5,577 bases of DNA. It comes from UBA1206 sp041672465 (GTDB lineage: Bacteria; Bacillota; Clostridia; Oscillospirales; CAG-382). Shown in pieces: positions 1-5,444 of this stretch (position 1 is its first letter; every line of letters begins with the position of its first letter). The notes beneath the pieces were generated by a model. That model saw only the letters and a list, made by a program, of their open reading frames with translations. It searched no databases and was not told where the DNA came from. The stretch lies in assembly GCA_041672465.1 (NCBI GenBank), contig JBAYZO010000080.1:1-5577 (forward strand), written 5' to 3'. Made by a program: the position numbers and the translations under genes.

Positions 1-368
1 ACAAGGGGGTTCAGCGCGGAATAAGCGTTTTTGCCCCGCAACAGCGTGGCGCGGGAAAAATCTTTGGCGGTGAAACACTCCGGCAGACCTTGGGGGACAA
101 AAACGTCGTAGTCGCTCCTGCCGCAAAGAAAAACCTTCCCCGAAAGACAGACGGGGACAACCCCCGCTCTCTCGTAAGCCTTGCCGTAATAACTTTTCTT
201 TTCTGTTTTAACGCGGTATTCCACAACATCGATAAAAAGTATCGTCAGCGAAAAGCGGCTGTGACATAAATAATCCCGCAGCCAATAAAGCCCCGGCAGA
301 ATATCATACAGCCCGCCGCGCTTGGGGGATTTCCGCTTTGCCCCCGCCTCTCCGCTTGATGTGTCAAT

Positions 369-371
369 TTA
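369..371 (-). other. In-frame TAA splitting the nuclease-like gene
   Basis: The codon order on the minus strand is TGG ATA AGT TAA ATT GAC (W-I-S-stop-I-D). No frame change is needed on either side, so this is a nonsense codon, not a frameshift. TAA is the normal stop of neighbouring genes (MORN fusion, SLOG gene, nusG, rplK), which argues against a reassigned code. Confidence 0.9.
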
Positions 372-527
372 ACTTATCCACTTTGTGTGGGGAACGGCGC
401 ACACTATGTTGACAAAACAATGTGTGTTTGAAAAATACCACCCCACCTTACTCCTTAGCGGGTAAAGCGAAGTCGTTTGAACTTCATGCGCCACCCCGTC
501 TTTTGTCAGAATGTCGGCGATATATCT

Positions 528-569
528 CCCCCCGCTTGTCTTACCGTCCTTTAAAAAGGGAGTCGGCGG
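528..569 (-). repeat. Probable small palindromic repeat inserted in frame in the coding sequence
   Basis: Fourteen codons (residues 70-83, PPTPFLKDGKTSGG) lie between the HEI and RYIAD segments of the nuclease-like protein. Their centre is the near-palindrome TCCTTTAAAAAGGGA (547-561). The translation has the PPTPFLKGG look that interspersed palindromic elements produce when they land in ORFs, as in Rickettsia palindromic elements. The length is a multiple of three, so the frame is kept. The boundaries are estimated from the protein, not from target duplications. It could also be an ordinary surface loop. Confidence 0.5.
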
Positions 570-787
570 AATCTCATGCCGCGAAACATCGGGGCAAATA
601 AACCGCTTTACCGCGGCGTGGAGGGGTTTTTCGTTAAGCGTGCCTATCGCGGGTTCGCTCGCGTTTGGGGTTTCCGCGGGGGCACAGCATTCCAAAAACA
701 ATTGCTTTTCGTCTTCCGCCGCGGGAAAACGCTTAATTATGTTTATTATGTCTTCGGTCGGAACAATCTTCGGCAAGACAGGCTCCT

Positions 788-1117
788 TTACTTTATTTTA
801 TAAATTTTCAGCGGCTTTCTCACCTGTCTGGCGTATTTGACGGTAAAAGCCGTCCCCCCCGACTCGCCGTCCCAGAAAGCGACGATTATATCGGCGAGGT
901 TAACTATCCGCTGGTTTCTTACCAGCGGCGCCGCCCTGCCGTGCTTTAAGTAGTCCGGGCGGATAACATGCTTGGAAATTCGTTTTTCATCGGCATAACG
1001 CTCCGCCAAAGTGTCAATCCCTTCGGCGCCGCCGGTTATGATTTCCGTGGTTCCTTTGGGCATGTAGCCGCTTATCTCAATGTTAAGCCCCCTTGAGCCA
1101 ATTACCGCCACTTTCAT
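788..1117 (-). CDS. Small SLOG/Rossmann-fold protein (DUF2493/YspA-like)
   Basis: This 109-residue protein is close to a bare SLOG domain. The first strand and glycine loop are MKVAVIGSRG (1-10). The nucleotide-binding glycine motif is TGGAEGID (28-35). It is followed by the RNQRIVNLADIIVAFWDG stretch (67-84) and SGGT at 86-89, which ends the site. SLOG proteins bind nucleotide-derived ligands such as NAD, ADP-ribose or nucleotides, and some act as sensors or hydrolases in stress and phage-response systems; the ligand here is unknown. I chose the ATG at 1115-1117 because it begins directly with the family's MKVAVIGSR strand and has GGGTGGG (1122-1128) upstream. A GTG three codons earlier (1124-1126) is in frame but would lie inside that site. 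The gene is 19 nt downstream of the MORN fusion gene and 11 nt upstream of the nuclease-like gene, so the three are probably cotranscribed. Expected to be cytoplasmic. Confidence 0.85.
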   Translation of the reverse strand: MKVAVIGSRGLNIEISGYMPKGTTEIITGGAEGIDTLAERYADEKRISKHVIRPDYLKHGRAAPLVRNQRIVNLADIIVAFWDGESGGTAFTVKYARQVRKPLKIYKIK

Positions 1118-1136
1118 ATAACCCACCCGCTTTTAT

Positions 1137-3014
1137 TTAATATATCACGCTTTTATATTCGATTATCTCGCCGTTTTCATAGATCACGATCTGGGTGACG
1201 TCCTGCTCGGAATAGTAATACTCCGCCTCGCCCTCAAGCTTGCCCAAAACGAAATTGCCCTTTACGTTGTCTCCGTTGGGGAGGAACATAACGCCTTTTC
1301 CGCTGAAAACCCCGGCGGCAAAGCCCCCTTCGTATCTCCCCCCGGTTTTGTAGGTCAAAGTCCCGTTTGTATCGTTTTCCAGCCCGTTTATAAAGTTGCC
1401 CGTGTAAACGTCCCCGTTGGCGAAGATGTATTTGCCGCTCCCCGAAAACTTACCGTTCTTGAATCCGCCCTCATAGCTGCCGTTGGCGTCGGTGTAAACG
1501 CCGCGCAGCTCTTGGTTTTCCTCCCACTCGCCGGAAAAAACGCTCCCGTCCTCCCAAGTGTAAACGCCAAAGCCGCTTTTGTCCCCGCCGACAAAGCCGC
1601 CGATATACTCGTCACCGTTTTCATAGACAAACCTGCCCTCGCCCTGTCTTATGCCGTTCTCAAGCTCGCCCTCGTAAACAGAGCCGTTTGAGTAAATAAA
1701 CTTGCACTCCCCGTTCGGAAGCCCCTTTACGAAACTGCCGCTTACAATGTCGCCGGCGGCGTAGTAAAAAGTCCCGATCCCGGTCATAAAGCCGTCGTCA
1801 AACCCCCCCTCGTAGCGGCTCCCGGTGGCGAGATAAAGCACCCCGTAGCCCTGCTTTTTACCGGCTGCAAAGCCGCCTATATAAATATCGCCGGTGAAGT
1901 ATTCCATTCTTCCCTCGCCGTCGGGAAGACCGAGATACACCTCCCCGCGGTAAACCCCGTCGCTAAGCGTAAGCTCGGTTATTCCCGTGCCGGAGCTTTC
2001 GCCGGCCGACAATATTTGCCCGGAAGATTCCCCGCGATTTTCCCCGTCGGGGAGACTGCCGGTGAGTAGCAAAAACGTGGCGATAAGGGTCACCGCGCCG
2101 CCAAAAACGCCCGTTATAATTAGATACTTCTTAACCTTTTTTAAAAAGGCTTCTTTTTCGGGCGAAACATACCTTGGCGGCAGCTTTTTTGGGAATTCGC
2201 GAAAAAGTTTTTCAACTATCGTTTTGTCGTATAGCGCGCCTTCTTCCCTTAGAAAAAGCGATTTATACATGCCCTTTACCTGAATTTCAAAAAAGCCCAG
2301 AGAGAGCAGCTCCACCTCATTTTTTATGTATTCCGCGTTAAAAGAGTGGTCAAAGGCCATTTTCAGCGCGAAAATATCAATGAGCTGTTTTACCTGCCCT
2401 TTGTTTTGGTCAAGCGAGCTTTTAAGCGCGTAAAGAGAGGTTATATATCTATCCTCGGGGGAAATCGCGCAGGGCGACGATTCGCTTTTGCGCTTTGCTT
2501 TTTCCCAAAGACCGGCGCCAATGTCCCCCAAATACCTTGTTTTTACGGCGACTCGAGTGTTCGGGGGTTTAAAGAAGTAGTCCCCGTCAATACATTCCCT
2601 GACATGGGAAAAGCCGTGTTTTTTGGCTATTTCCCTTGATTTTTCGCGGTCGCCCTCGCGGATGAGAAGGTCAAAGTCCCTGACTTCCCGCAAAAACCGT
2701 TTGGGGTAAAGCCCGCCGAGCGCGCCCCCGCCAAGCTCAATACAGCTCGCCCCGCCGTCGCTCAGGGCGCGGAGAAACCCCCGGTACCCGGCGTAAGCGG
2801 CGTCAAACGATTCGATATACTTTTTATGCGAGGCTTCGATTTTTTCCGGGAGGAAGATACCCCTAAGCCCCTCGCACAAAAAACCGGTCAGCCCCTGAGA
2901 CCTTGCCGTCTCAAACAAAGACGGGTAATCCAAGTCGTCCATAAGGTAGCTCACTTCGGAACCCCTGAAGACGGAGCTTATTATATTAAACAGATAAATT
3001 TGTTCGTTTTCCAC
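1137..3014 (-). CDS. Nucleotidyltransferase-like domain / transmembrane / MORN-repeat fusion protein
   Basis: The protein has 625 residues from the GTG at 3012-3014. Residues 1 to about 280 resemble the uncharacterised nucleotidyltransferase family NTP_transf_5: ELGGGALGGLYP (93-104) and R109-EVRDFDLLI with the acidic pair D113-x-D115. The usual third acidic position seems replaced, since the matching strand reads RVAVKTRY (154-161), so activity is doubtful. A lysine-rich stretch (KKVKK, 292-296) precedes one membrane span (about 297-318). A Ser/Gly-rich linker follows. Residues 352 to about 603 form roughly eleven 23-residue MORN repeats (YEGGF.NG...G.G.Y.Y.NGD); repeat 7 is two residues short. 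By the positive-inside rule the transferase-like part is cytoplasmic and the MORN part faces outward (inference). The GTG start has GGGGA at 3022-3026 with 7-nt spacing; an in-frame TTG at 3033-3035 lacks a good site and lies only about 10 nt from the predicted transcript start. First gene of the minus-strand operon. Its role is unknown. Confidence 0.85.
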   Translation of the reverse strand: MENEQIYLFNIISSVFRGSEVSYLMDDLDYPSLFETARSQGLTGFLCEGLRGIFLPEKIEASHKKYIESFDAAYAGYRGFLRALSDGGASCIELGGGALGGLYPKRFLREVRDFDLLIREGDREKSREIAKKHGFSHVRECIDGDYFFKPPNTRVAVKTRYLGDIGAGLWEKAKRKSESSPCAISPEDRYITSLYALKSSLDQNKGQVKQLIDIFALKMAFDHSFNAEYIKNEVELLSLGFFEIQVKGMYKSLFLREEGALYDKTIVEKLFREFPKKLPPRYVSPEKEAFLKKVKKYLIITGVFGGAVTLIATFLLLTGSLPDGENRGESSGQILSAGESSGTGITELTLSDGVYRGEVYLGLPDGEGRMEYFTGDIYIGGFAAGKKQGYGVLYLATGSRYEGGFDDGFMTGIGTFYYAAGDIVSGSFVKGLPNGECKFIYSNGSVYEGELENGIRQGEGRFVYENGDEYIGGFVGGDKSGFGVYTWEDGSVFSGEWEENQELRGVYTDANGSYEGGFKNGKFSGSGKYIFANGDVYTGNFINGLENDTNGTLTYKTGGRYEGGFAAGVFSGKGVMFLPNGDNVKGNFVLGKLEGEAEYYYSEQDVTQIVIYENGEIIEYKSVIY

Positions 3015-3050
3015 GAGTTTTTCCCCAAAAGTCAATATTTTTGCTCTATA

Positions 3051-3079
3051 AGTATATAACCAACATCAAATTTTGTCAA
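3051..3079 (-). promoter_or_regulatory. Sigma70/sigmaA-type promoter of the minus-strand operon
   Basis: On the minus strand, TTGACA (3074-3079) and TATACT (3051-3056) are separated by exactly 17 nt. Transcription should start near 3044, leaving about 30 nt before the GTG start of the MORN fusion gene. This position supports the GTG over the upstream TTG. Confidence 0.8.
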
Positions 3080-3147
3080 TACGCCGATAAAAACACTTGA
3101 TTTAGCCCCCGAAAATCAATTTTATAAAGAAAAAACTATTGACAAAA
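3071..3147. repeat. Perfect 10-bp inverted repeat covering both divergent -35 boxes
   Basis: TTTTGTCAAT (3071-3080) and ATTGACAAAA (3138-3147) are exact reverse complements 57 bp apart. Each arm contains the -35 hexamer of one of the two divergent promoters. The six core bases are explained by promoter consensus; the extra four identical bases may be chance or a shared regulator site. Confidence 0.55.
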
Positions 3148-3167
3148 CTCTTTGCCGCTGATATAAT
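3139..3167 (+). promoter_or_regulatory. Consensus sigma70/sigmaA promoter of the rpmG-secE-nusG-rplK-rplA operon
   Basis: TTGACA (3139-3144) and TATAAT (3162-3167) match the consensus perfectly with an optimal 17-nt spacer. Transcription is predicted to start at about 3174, giving a leader of about 120 nt before rpmG. Such strength fits a ribosomal and transcription-factor operon. No other equally good promoter was seen before rplK. Confidence 0.88.
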
Positions 3168-3180
3168 AACTTTACCTCTG

Positions 3181-3211
3181 AAAAGAGCTTTTATTTTTGT
3201 GCTCTTTTTTT
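3181..3211 (+). terminator. Terminator-like hairpin with T-run in the rpmG leader (possible attenuator)
   Basis: AAAAGAGC (3181-3188) and GCTCTTTT (3201-3208) form a perfect 8-bp stem with a 12-nt loop, and the 3' arm continues into a run of seven T (3205-3211). It begins only about 7 nt after the predicted transcription start. It could terminate early as an attenuator or protect the 5' end of the mRNA. The stem is A/U-rich apart from GAGC/GCUC, so intrinsic termination would be partial. Confidence 0.5.
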
Positions 3212-3279
3212 CTGACGCGCCGGGTTTAAACGGGTTTTTATATCCGCGCCGGTCATAACGGAGGGAGGTTACATTTTAT

Positions 3280-3300
3280 ATGGAGGTGCCGAAAAAATGA
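3280..3300 (+). CDS. Possible six-codon leader micro-ORF (MEVPKK) overlapping rpmG
   Basis: ATG (3280-3282) to TGA (3298-3300) encodes six residues. The stop overlaps the rpmG ATG (3297-3299) as ATGA, a typical coupling arrangement. A GAGGGAGG site (3261-3268) lies 11 nt upstream, slightly far. The rpmG ribosome site GGAGG lies inside the micro-ORF. It may be chance, since GGAGGTG followed by A-rich sequence readily makes such ORFs. Confidence 0.3.
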   Translation: MEVPKK

Positions 3301-3446
3301 GAGTTAAAATTACCCTGGTTTGCGGCGAGTGCAAGCAAAGGAATTATGACACTGTCAAAAACAAAAAGAACGATCCGGACAGGCTTGAGCTTAAAAAGTA
3401 TTGCAGGTTCTGCCACAAGCACACTGTTCATAAAGAAAGCAAGTGA
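3297..3446 (+). CDS. rpmG: 50S ribosomal protein L33, zinc-ribbon form
   Basis: The protein has 49 residues, the normal length for bacterial L33, a small protein of the large ribosomal subunit near the E site. It starts MRVKITLVCGEC and contains two CxxC pairs (C9-x-x-C12 and C36-x-x-C39), so it is the zinc-binding C+ type. Bacteria with such a form may also carry a cysteine-less paralogue used under zinc limitation, which cannot be judged here. GGAGG (3282-3286) lies 10 nt before the ATG. It is the first full gene of the plus-strand operon, 11 nt ahead of secE, the usual clostridial order. The tRNA-Trp gene found between rpmG and secE in some related genomes is absent. Identity is certain from sequence and context. 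Confidence 0.97.
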   Translation: MRVKITLVCGECKQRNYDTVKNKKNDPDRLELKKYCRFCHKHTVHKESK

Positions 3447-3457
3447 GGGGCGTGAAA

Positions 3458-3667
3458 ATGGCGGCAACAGAAAAAAAACAAGGTCGGGTCGCAAAGTTTT
3501 TCAGAGACTTGAAGAGCGAAAGAAAAAAAGTCACTTGGCCCACGCTGGAAGACACCAAAAAGCAAACATATGTGGTTATTGTGGAACTTTTTGCCGTGGC
3601 TTTGCTCGTGGGGCTTCTCGACTACGGTTTCAGCAAGTTCATTCTTTGGCTTGCCGGAATAGTTTAG
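3458..3667 (+). CDS. secE: Preprotein translocase subunit SecE
   Basis: This 69-residue protein is the short, single-span SecE of most bacteria, unlike the three-span enterobacterial type. The cytoplasmic amphipathic helix carries the signature FFRDLKSERKKVTWPTLEDT (14-33), followed by one membrane helix (about 37-56). SecE clamps the two halves of the SecY channel in the SecYEG protein export complex. I chose the ATG at 3458-3460, which has GAGGGG (3445-3450) 7 nt upstream. An in-frame GTG at 3443 would overlap the rpmG end and bury that site. It sits 13 nt before nusG, its near-universal neighbour. Confidence 0.97.
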   Translation: MAATEKKQGRVAKFFRDLKSERKKVTWPTLEDTKKQTYVVIVELFAVALLVGLLDYGFSKFILWLAGIV

Positions 3668-3680
3668 GGGTCCGGCGGTA

Positions 3681-4211
3681 ATGGGAATGCCGGTGGACGC
3701 TAATCCTCGTTGGTATGTAATACACACATATTCCGGGTATGAAAACAAAGTCGCGAGCAATATTGAAAAAATCGTGGAAAACCGCGGACTTTCGGAAATG
3801 ATTTTCGACGTCTTGGTTCCCACGGAAAAAGTTGTGGAAATTTCGGGGAGCGACGAAAAAGAAATCGAGCGCAAGCTCTTCCCCAGCTATGTCCTTGTTA
3901 AAATGATAATGAACGACGACAGCTGGCATATTATCCGCAACACCACCGGGGTCACGGGTTTTGTGGGTCCGGGCTCCCGCCCCGTTCCGCTCTCGGACAA
4001 AGAAGTGGAAAAACTCGGCGTGGACGTAAAAGTTGTCGAAGTGACCTTTGAAGTCGGGGATAGCGTAAAGATTATTGACGGTCCTTTATCCGGCTTTGTG
4101 GGTCTGGTGGAAGAAATAACCCCCGACAAGACAAAAGTAACGGTTTCGGCGTCTCTCTTCGGACGCGAGACAAAAGTAGAACTGATGGTATCACAAGTCA
4201 AGCCCATATAA
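3681..4211 (+). CDS. nusG: Transcription termination/antitermination factor NusG
   Basis: The protein has 176 residues, the standard length. The NGN domain spans about residues 10-110 (RWYVIHTYSGYENKVASNI at 10-28, then FPSYVLVKM and NTTGVTGFVG), and binds the RNA polymerase clamp. The KOW domain follows at about 124-176 (GDSVKIIDGPLSGFVGLVEEI), which in the family contacts Rho or ribosomal S10. NusG modulates pausing and links transcription to translation. The start is not fully fixed: ATG at 3681 has AGGGG (3666-3670) 10 nt upstream, whereas ATG at 3687 has GGCGG (3674-3678) 8 nt upstream, which would remove two residues. The gene follows secE by 13 nt and precedes rplK by 101 nt. Confidence 0.97.
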   Translation: MGMPVDANPRWYVIHTYSGYENKVASNIEKIVENRGLSEMIFDVLVPTEKVVEISGSDEKEIERKLFPSYVLVKMIMNDDSWHIIRNTTGVTGFVGPGSRPVPLSDKEVEKLGVDVKVVEVTFEVGDSVKIIDGPLSGFVGLVEEITPDKTKVTVSASLFGRETKVELMVSQVKPI

Positions 4212-4235
4212 AAATATAAGTTTCAGGCAAACGGT

Positions 4236-4307
4236 CGCGGAATATGCCAGTTCCGAAACCGCGTGGGAGGGGCAAAGCCCCGAAATTATTTACCACAAAC
4301 GGAGGTG
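4236..4307 (+). promoter_or_regulatory. Probable ribosomal protein L1 mRNA-binding leader upstream of rplK
   Basis: The nusG-rplK gap contains GTGG (4263-4266) pairing with CCAC (4293-4296). Inside it is a GGGGC-AAA-GCCCC hairpin (4269-4281), with GA on the left and an 11-nt A/U-rich stretch on the right as an asymmetric internal loop. The GTGGGAG...CCAC layout mimics the 23S rRNA L1 site and matches known L1 autoregulatory leaders before rplK-rplA. A further inverted repeat, CGCGG (4236-4240) with CCGCG (4259-4263), lies just upstream and would compete for the base at 4263. The rplK ribosome site GGAGGTG (4301-4307) directly follows, so L1 binding could block initiation (inference). Confidence 0.65.
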
Positions 4308-4312
4308 TAAAA

Positions 4313-4738
4313 ATGGCAAAAAAAATCATAGGCTTTATTAAGCTTCAGCTCCCCGCCGGCAAAGCGACGCCGCAGCCCCCCGTAGGGCCCGCCTTAGGTC
4401 AGTACGGCGTGGCGATACCGGTGTTTACAAAAGAATTCAACGAGAGAACCAAAAACGATATCGGTCTTATTATCCCGGTGGTAATAACCGTCTTCGCCGA
4501 CCGCACGTTTACTTTTATCACTAAAACCCCGCCGGCCGCCGTGCTTATCAAAAAGGCCTGCGGAATCGAGAGCGGATCGGGAGTGCCGAATAAAACAAAG
4601 GTAGGAAAAATAACCAAAGACCAGATACGGCAAATAGCCGAGACAAAAATGCCCGACCTTAACGCGTCTTCTATTGAGATGGCCATGAGCATGGTCGCCG
4701 GAACCGCCCGAAGCATGGGCGTTTCGGTTGTGGAATAA
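4313..4738 (+). CDS. rplK: 50S ribosomal protein L11
   Basis: The protein has 141 residues, the typical L11 length. The N-terminal domain includes KLQLPAGKATPQPPVGPALG (10-29), the conserved proline region contacted by thiostrepton-type antibiotics. The C-terminal RNA-binding domain covers about residues 73-141 (KTPPAAVLIKKACG at 71-84, then AGTARSMGVSV). L11 binds the GTPase-associated region of 23S rRNA and supports factor binding and RelA activation. The loop after GQ reads YGVAIPVFTKEFN, where many bacteria have GVNIMxFxKxFN, a mild divergence. The ATG at 4313 has GGAGGTG (4301-4307). An upstream in-frame ATG at 4244 was not used because the extension would run through the regulatory leader. 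rplA follows by 13 nt and the pair is probably autoregulated by L1. Confidence 0.98.
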   Translation: MAKKIIGFIKLQLPAGKATPQPPVGPALGQYGVAIPVFTKEFNERTKNDIGLIIPVVITVFADRTFTFITKTPPAAVLIKKACGIESGSGVPNKTKVGKITKDQIRQIAETKMPDLNASSIEMAMSMVAGTARSMGVSVVE

Positions 4739-4751
4739 GGAGGGGCGAAAA

Positions 4752-5444
4752 ATGAAAAGAGGCAAAAATTACAGGTCCGCGGCGGAAGCGGTTGAAAAGA
4801 CAAAACTTTACGAATCCGGGGAGGCGTTTGAGCTTGCCTGCAGCGTTGCGAAGGCAAAGTTTGACGAGACTGTCGAGGCTCATATCCGTCTTGGCGTAGA
4901 CTCAAGACACGCCGACCAGCAGGTCAGGGGCGCGGTTGTTCTCCCCAACGGCACGGGCAAAACCGTGAGAACGCTTGTGTTTGCCAAAGGCGACAACGCC
5001 AAAGCGGCGGAAGAGGCGGGAAGCGATTTTGTGGGCGCCGAAGACCTTGTCCAGAAGATTCAAAAAGAAAATTGGTTCGACTACGACGTTATCATCGCCA
5101 CCCCCGATATGATGGGCGTCATAGGGCGGCTCGGCCGCGTTCTCGGCCCCAAGGGGCTTATGCCCAACCCGAAAGCCGGCACGGTGACAAACGACGTGGC
5201 AAGGGCCGTTAAAGAAGCCAAAGCGGGGAAAATCGAATACCGCCTTGACAAGACAAATATTATTCACTGCCCGATCGGTAAAATTTCGTTCGGCGCGGAA
5301 AAGCTAAAAGAAAATTTTGACACGCTCCTTTCCGCCGTTATCAAGGCGAGACCCGCCTCGGCAAAAGGGCAGTATATACGCTCTTGTGTTATCGCCTCCA
5401 CCATGGGGCCGGGCATAAAGGTCAACGCGGTAAAGCCGTTATAG
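4752..5444 (+). CDS. rplA: 50S ribosomal protein L1
   Basis: The protein has 230 residues, the usual length. The family signature GRLGRVLGPKGLMPNPKAGT lies at 125-144, with GTVTNDVARAV and the C-terminal STMGPGIKV. L1 forms the mobile stalk of the large subunit, moves deacylated tRNA at the E site, and represses its own rplK-rplA mRNA by binding the leader. The ATG at 4752 has AAGGAGG (4737-4743), a site that overlaps the rplK stop codon (4736-4738), so translation of the two is likely coupled. In the standard order rplJ and rplL come next, outside the window. No truncation or frame problem is seen. Confidence 0.98.
   Translation: MKRGKNYRSAAEAVEKTKLYESGEAFELACSVAKAKFDETVEAHIRLGVDSRHADQQVRGAVVLPNGTGKTVRTLVFAKGDNAKAAEEAGSDFVGAEDLVQKIQKENWFDYDVIIATPDMMGVIGRLGRVLGPKGLMPNPKAGTVTNDVARAVKEAKAGKIEYRLDKTNIIHCPIGKISFGAEKLKENFDTLLSAVIKARPASAKGQYIRSCVIASTMGPGIKVNAVKPL

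Larger units (their letters stand above)
1..776 (-). pseudogene. Conserved PD-(D/E)XK-like uncharacterised protein, interrupted by an in-frame TAA; 3' end outside window
   Basis: The frame opens at a TTG (774-776) preceded by AAAGGAG (783-789) with 6-nt spacing, and that ribosome site overlaps the stop of the upstream SLOG gene. It runs 135 codons to a TAA at 369-371, then stays open in the same frame for over 120 more codons to the window edge. Both halves read as one protein. Codons 47-135 hold LNEKPLHAAVKRF, RYIADIL, HEVQTTSLYPLRSKVGWYF and VPHTKWIS. After the stop come KRKSPKRGGLYDIL, LYWLRDYLCH, LFIDVVEYR, LPECFTAKDF and LRGKNAYSALN. From memory this resembles a conserved, uncharacterised clostridial family, where the stop would sit at about a tryptophan (KWIxWID). 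D88 with E98-x-Q100 suggests a restriction-endonuclease-like fold, and the FTAKDF...LRGKNAYSALN end looks like a helix-turn-helix (inference). It could be a pseudogene, a sequencing error or a read-through gene. Family recognition is moderate; the split is directly visible. Confidence 0.75.

Noticed and set aside
91..97. Possible frameshift at the run of five G
   Set aside because: Careful counting shows five G and the family-like frame passes through to LPECFTAKDF without any shift.
11..229. Open frame of 72 codons on the minus strand with many Pro/Arg/Cys residues
   Set aside because: It is an off-frame shadow of the 3' half of the interrupted nuclease-like gene, whose own frame is open through this region and gives family-like motifs.
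1388..1630. 80-codon open frame inside the MORN region on the same strand
   Set aside because: Off-frame by-product of the repetitive Gly/Tyr codons of the MORN repeats.
1350..1910. Tandem DNA repeat or CRISPR-like array suggested by the periodic pattern
   Set aside because: The 69-nt period is the 23-residue MORN repeat at protein level; DNA units are diverged and there are no spacers.
2132..2149. Palindrome-like CCTTTTTTAAAAAGG resembling the insert at 528-569
   Set aside because: It encodes a lysine-rich juxtamembrane stretch (FLKKVKKY) and lacks the flanking repeat sequence, so it is probably codon-driven chance.
3033..3035. TTG start for the MORN fusion protein
   Set aside because: Only about 10 nt from the predicted transcript start and without a ribosome site; the GTG at 3012-3014 has GGGGA well spaced.
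3447..3457. tRNA-Trp between rpmG and secE, seen in some related genomes
   Set aside because: The gap is only 11 nt and holds the end of the secE ribosome binding site.
4244..4312. N-terminal extension of rplK from the ATG at 4244
   Set aside because: It lies inside the L1 leader structure, lacks a good ribosome site, and would make L11 longer than the standard 141 residues.
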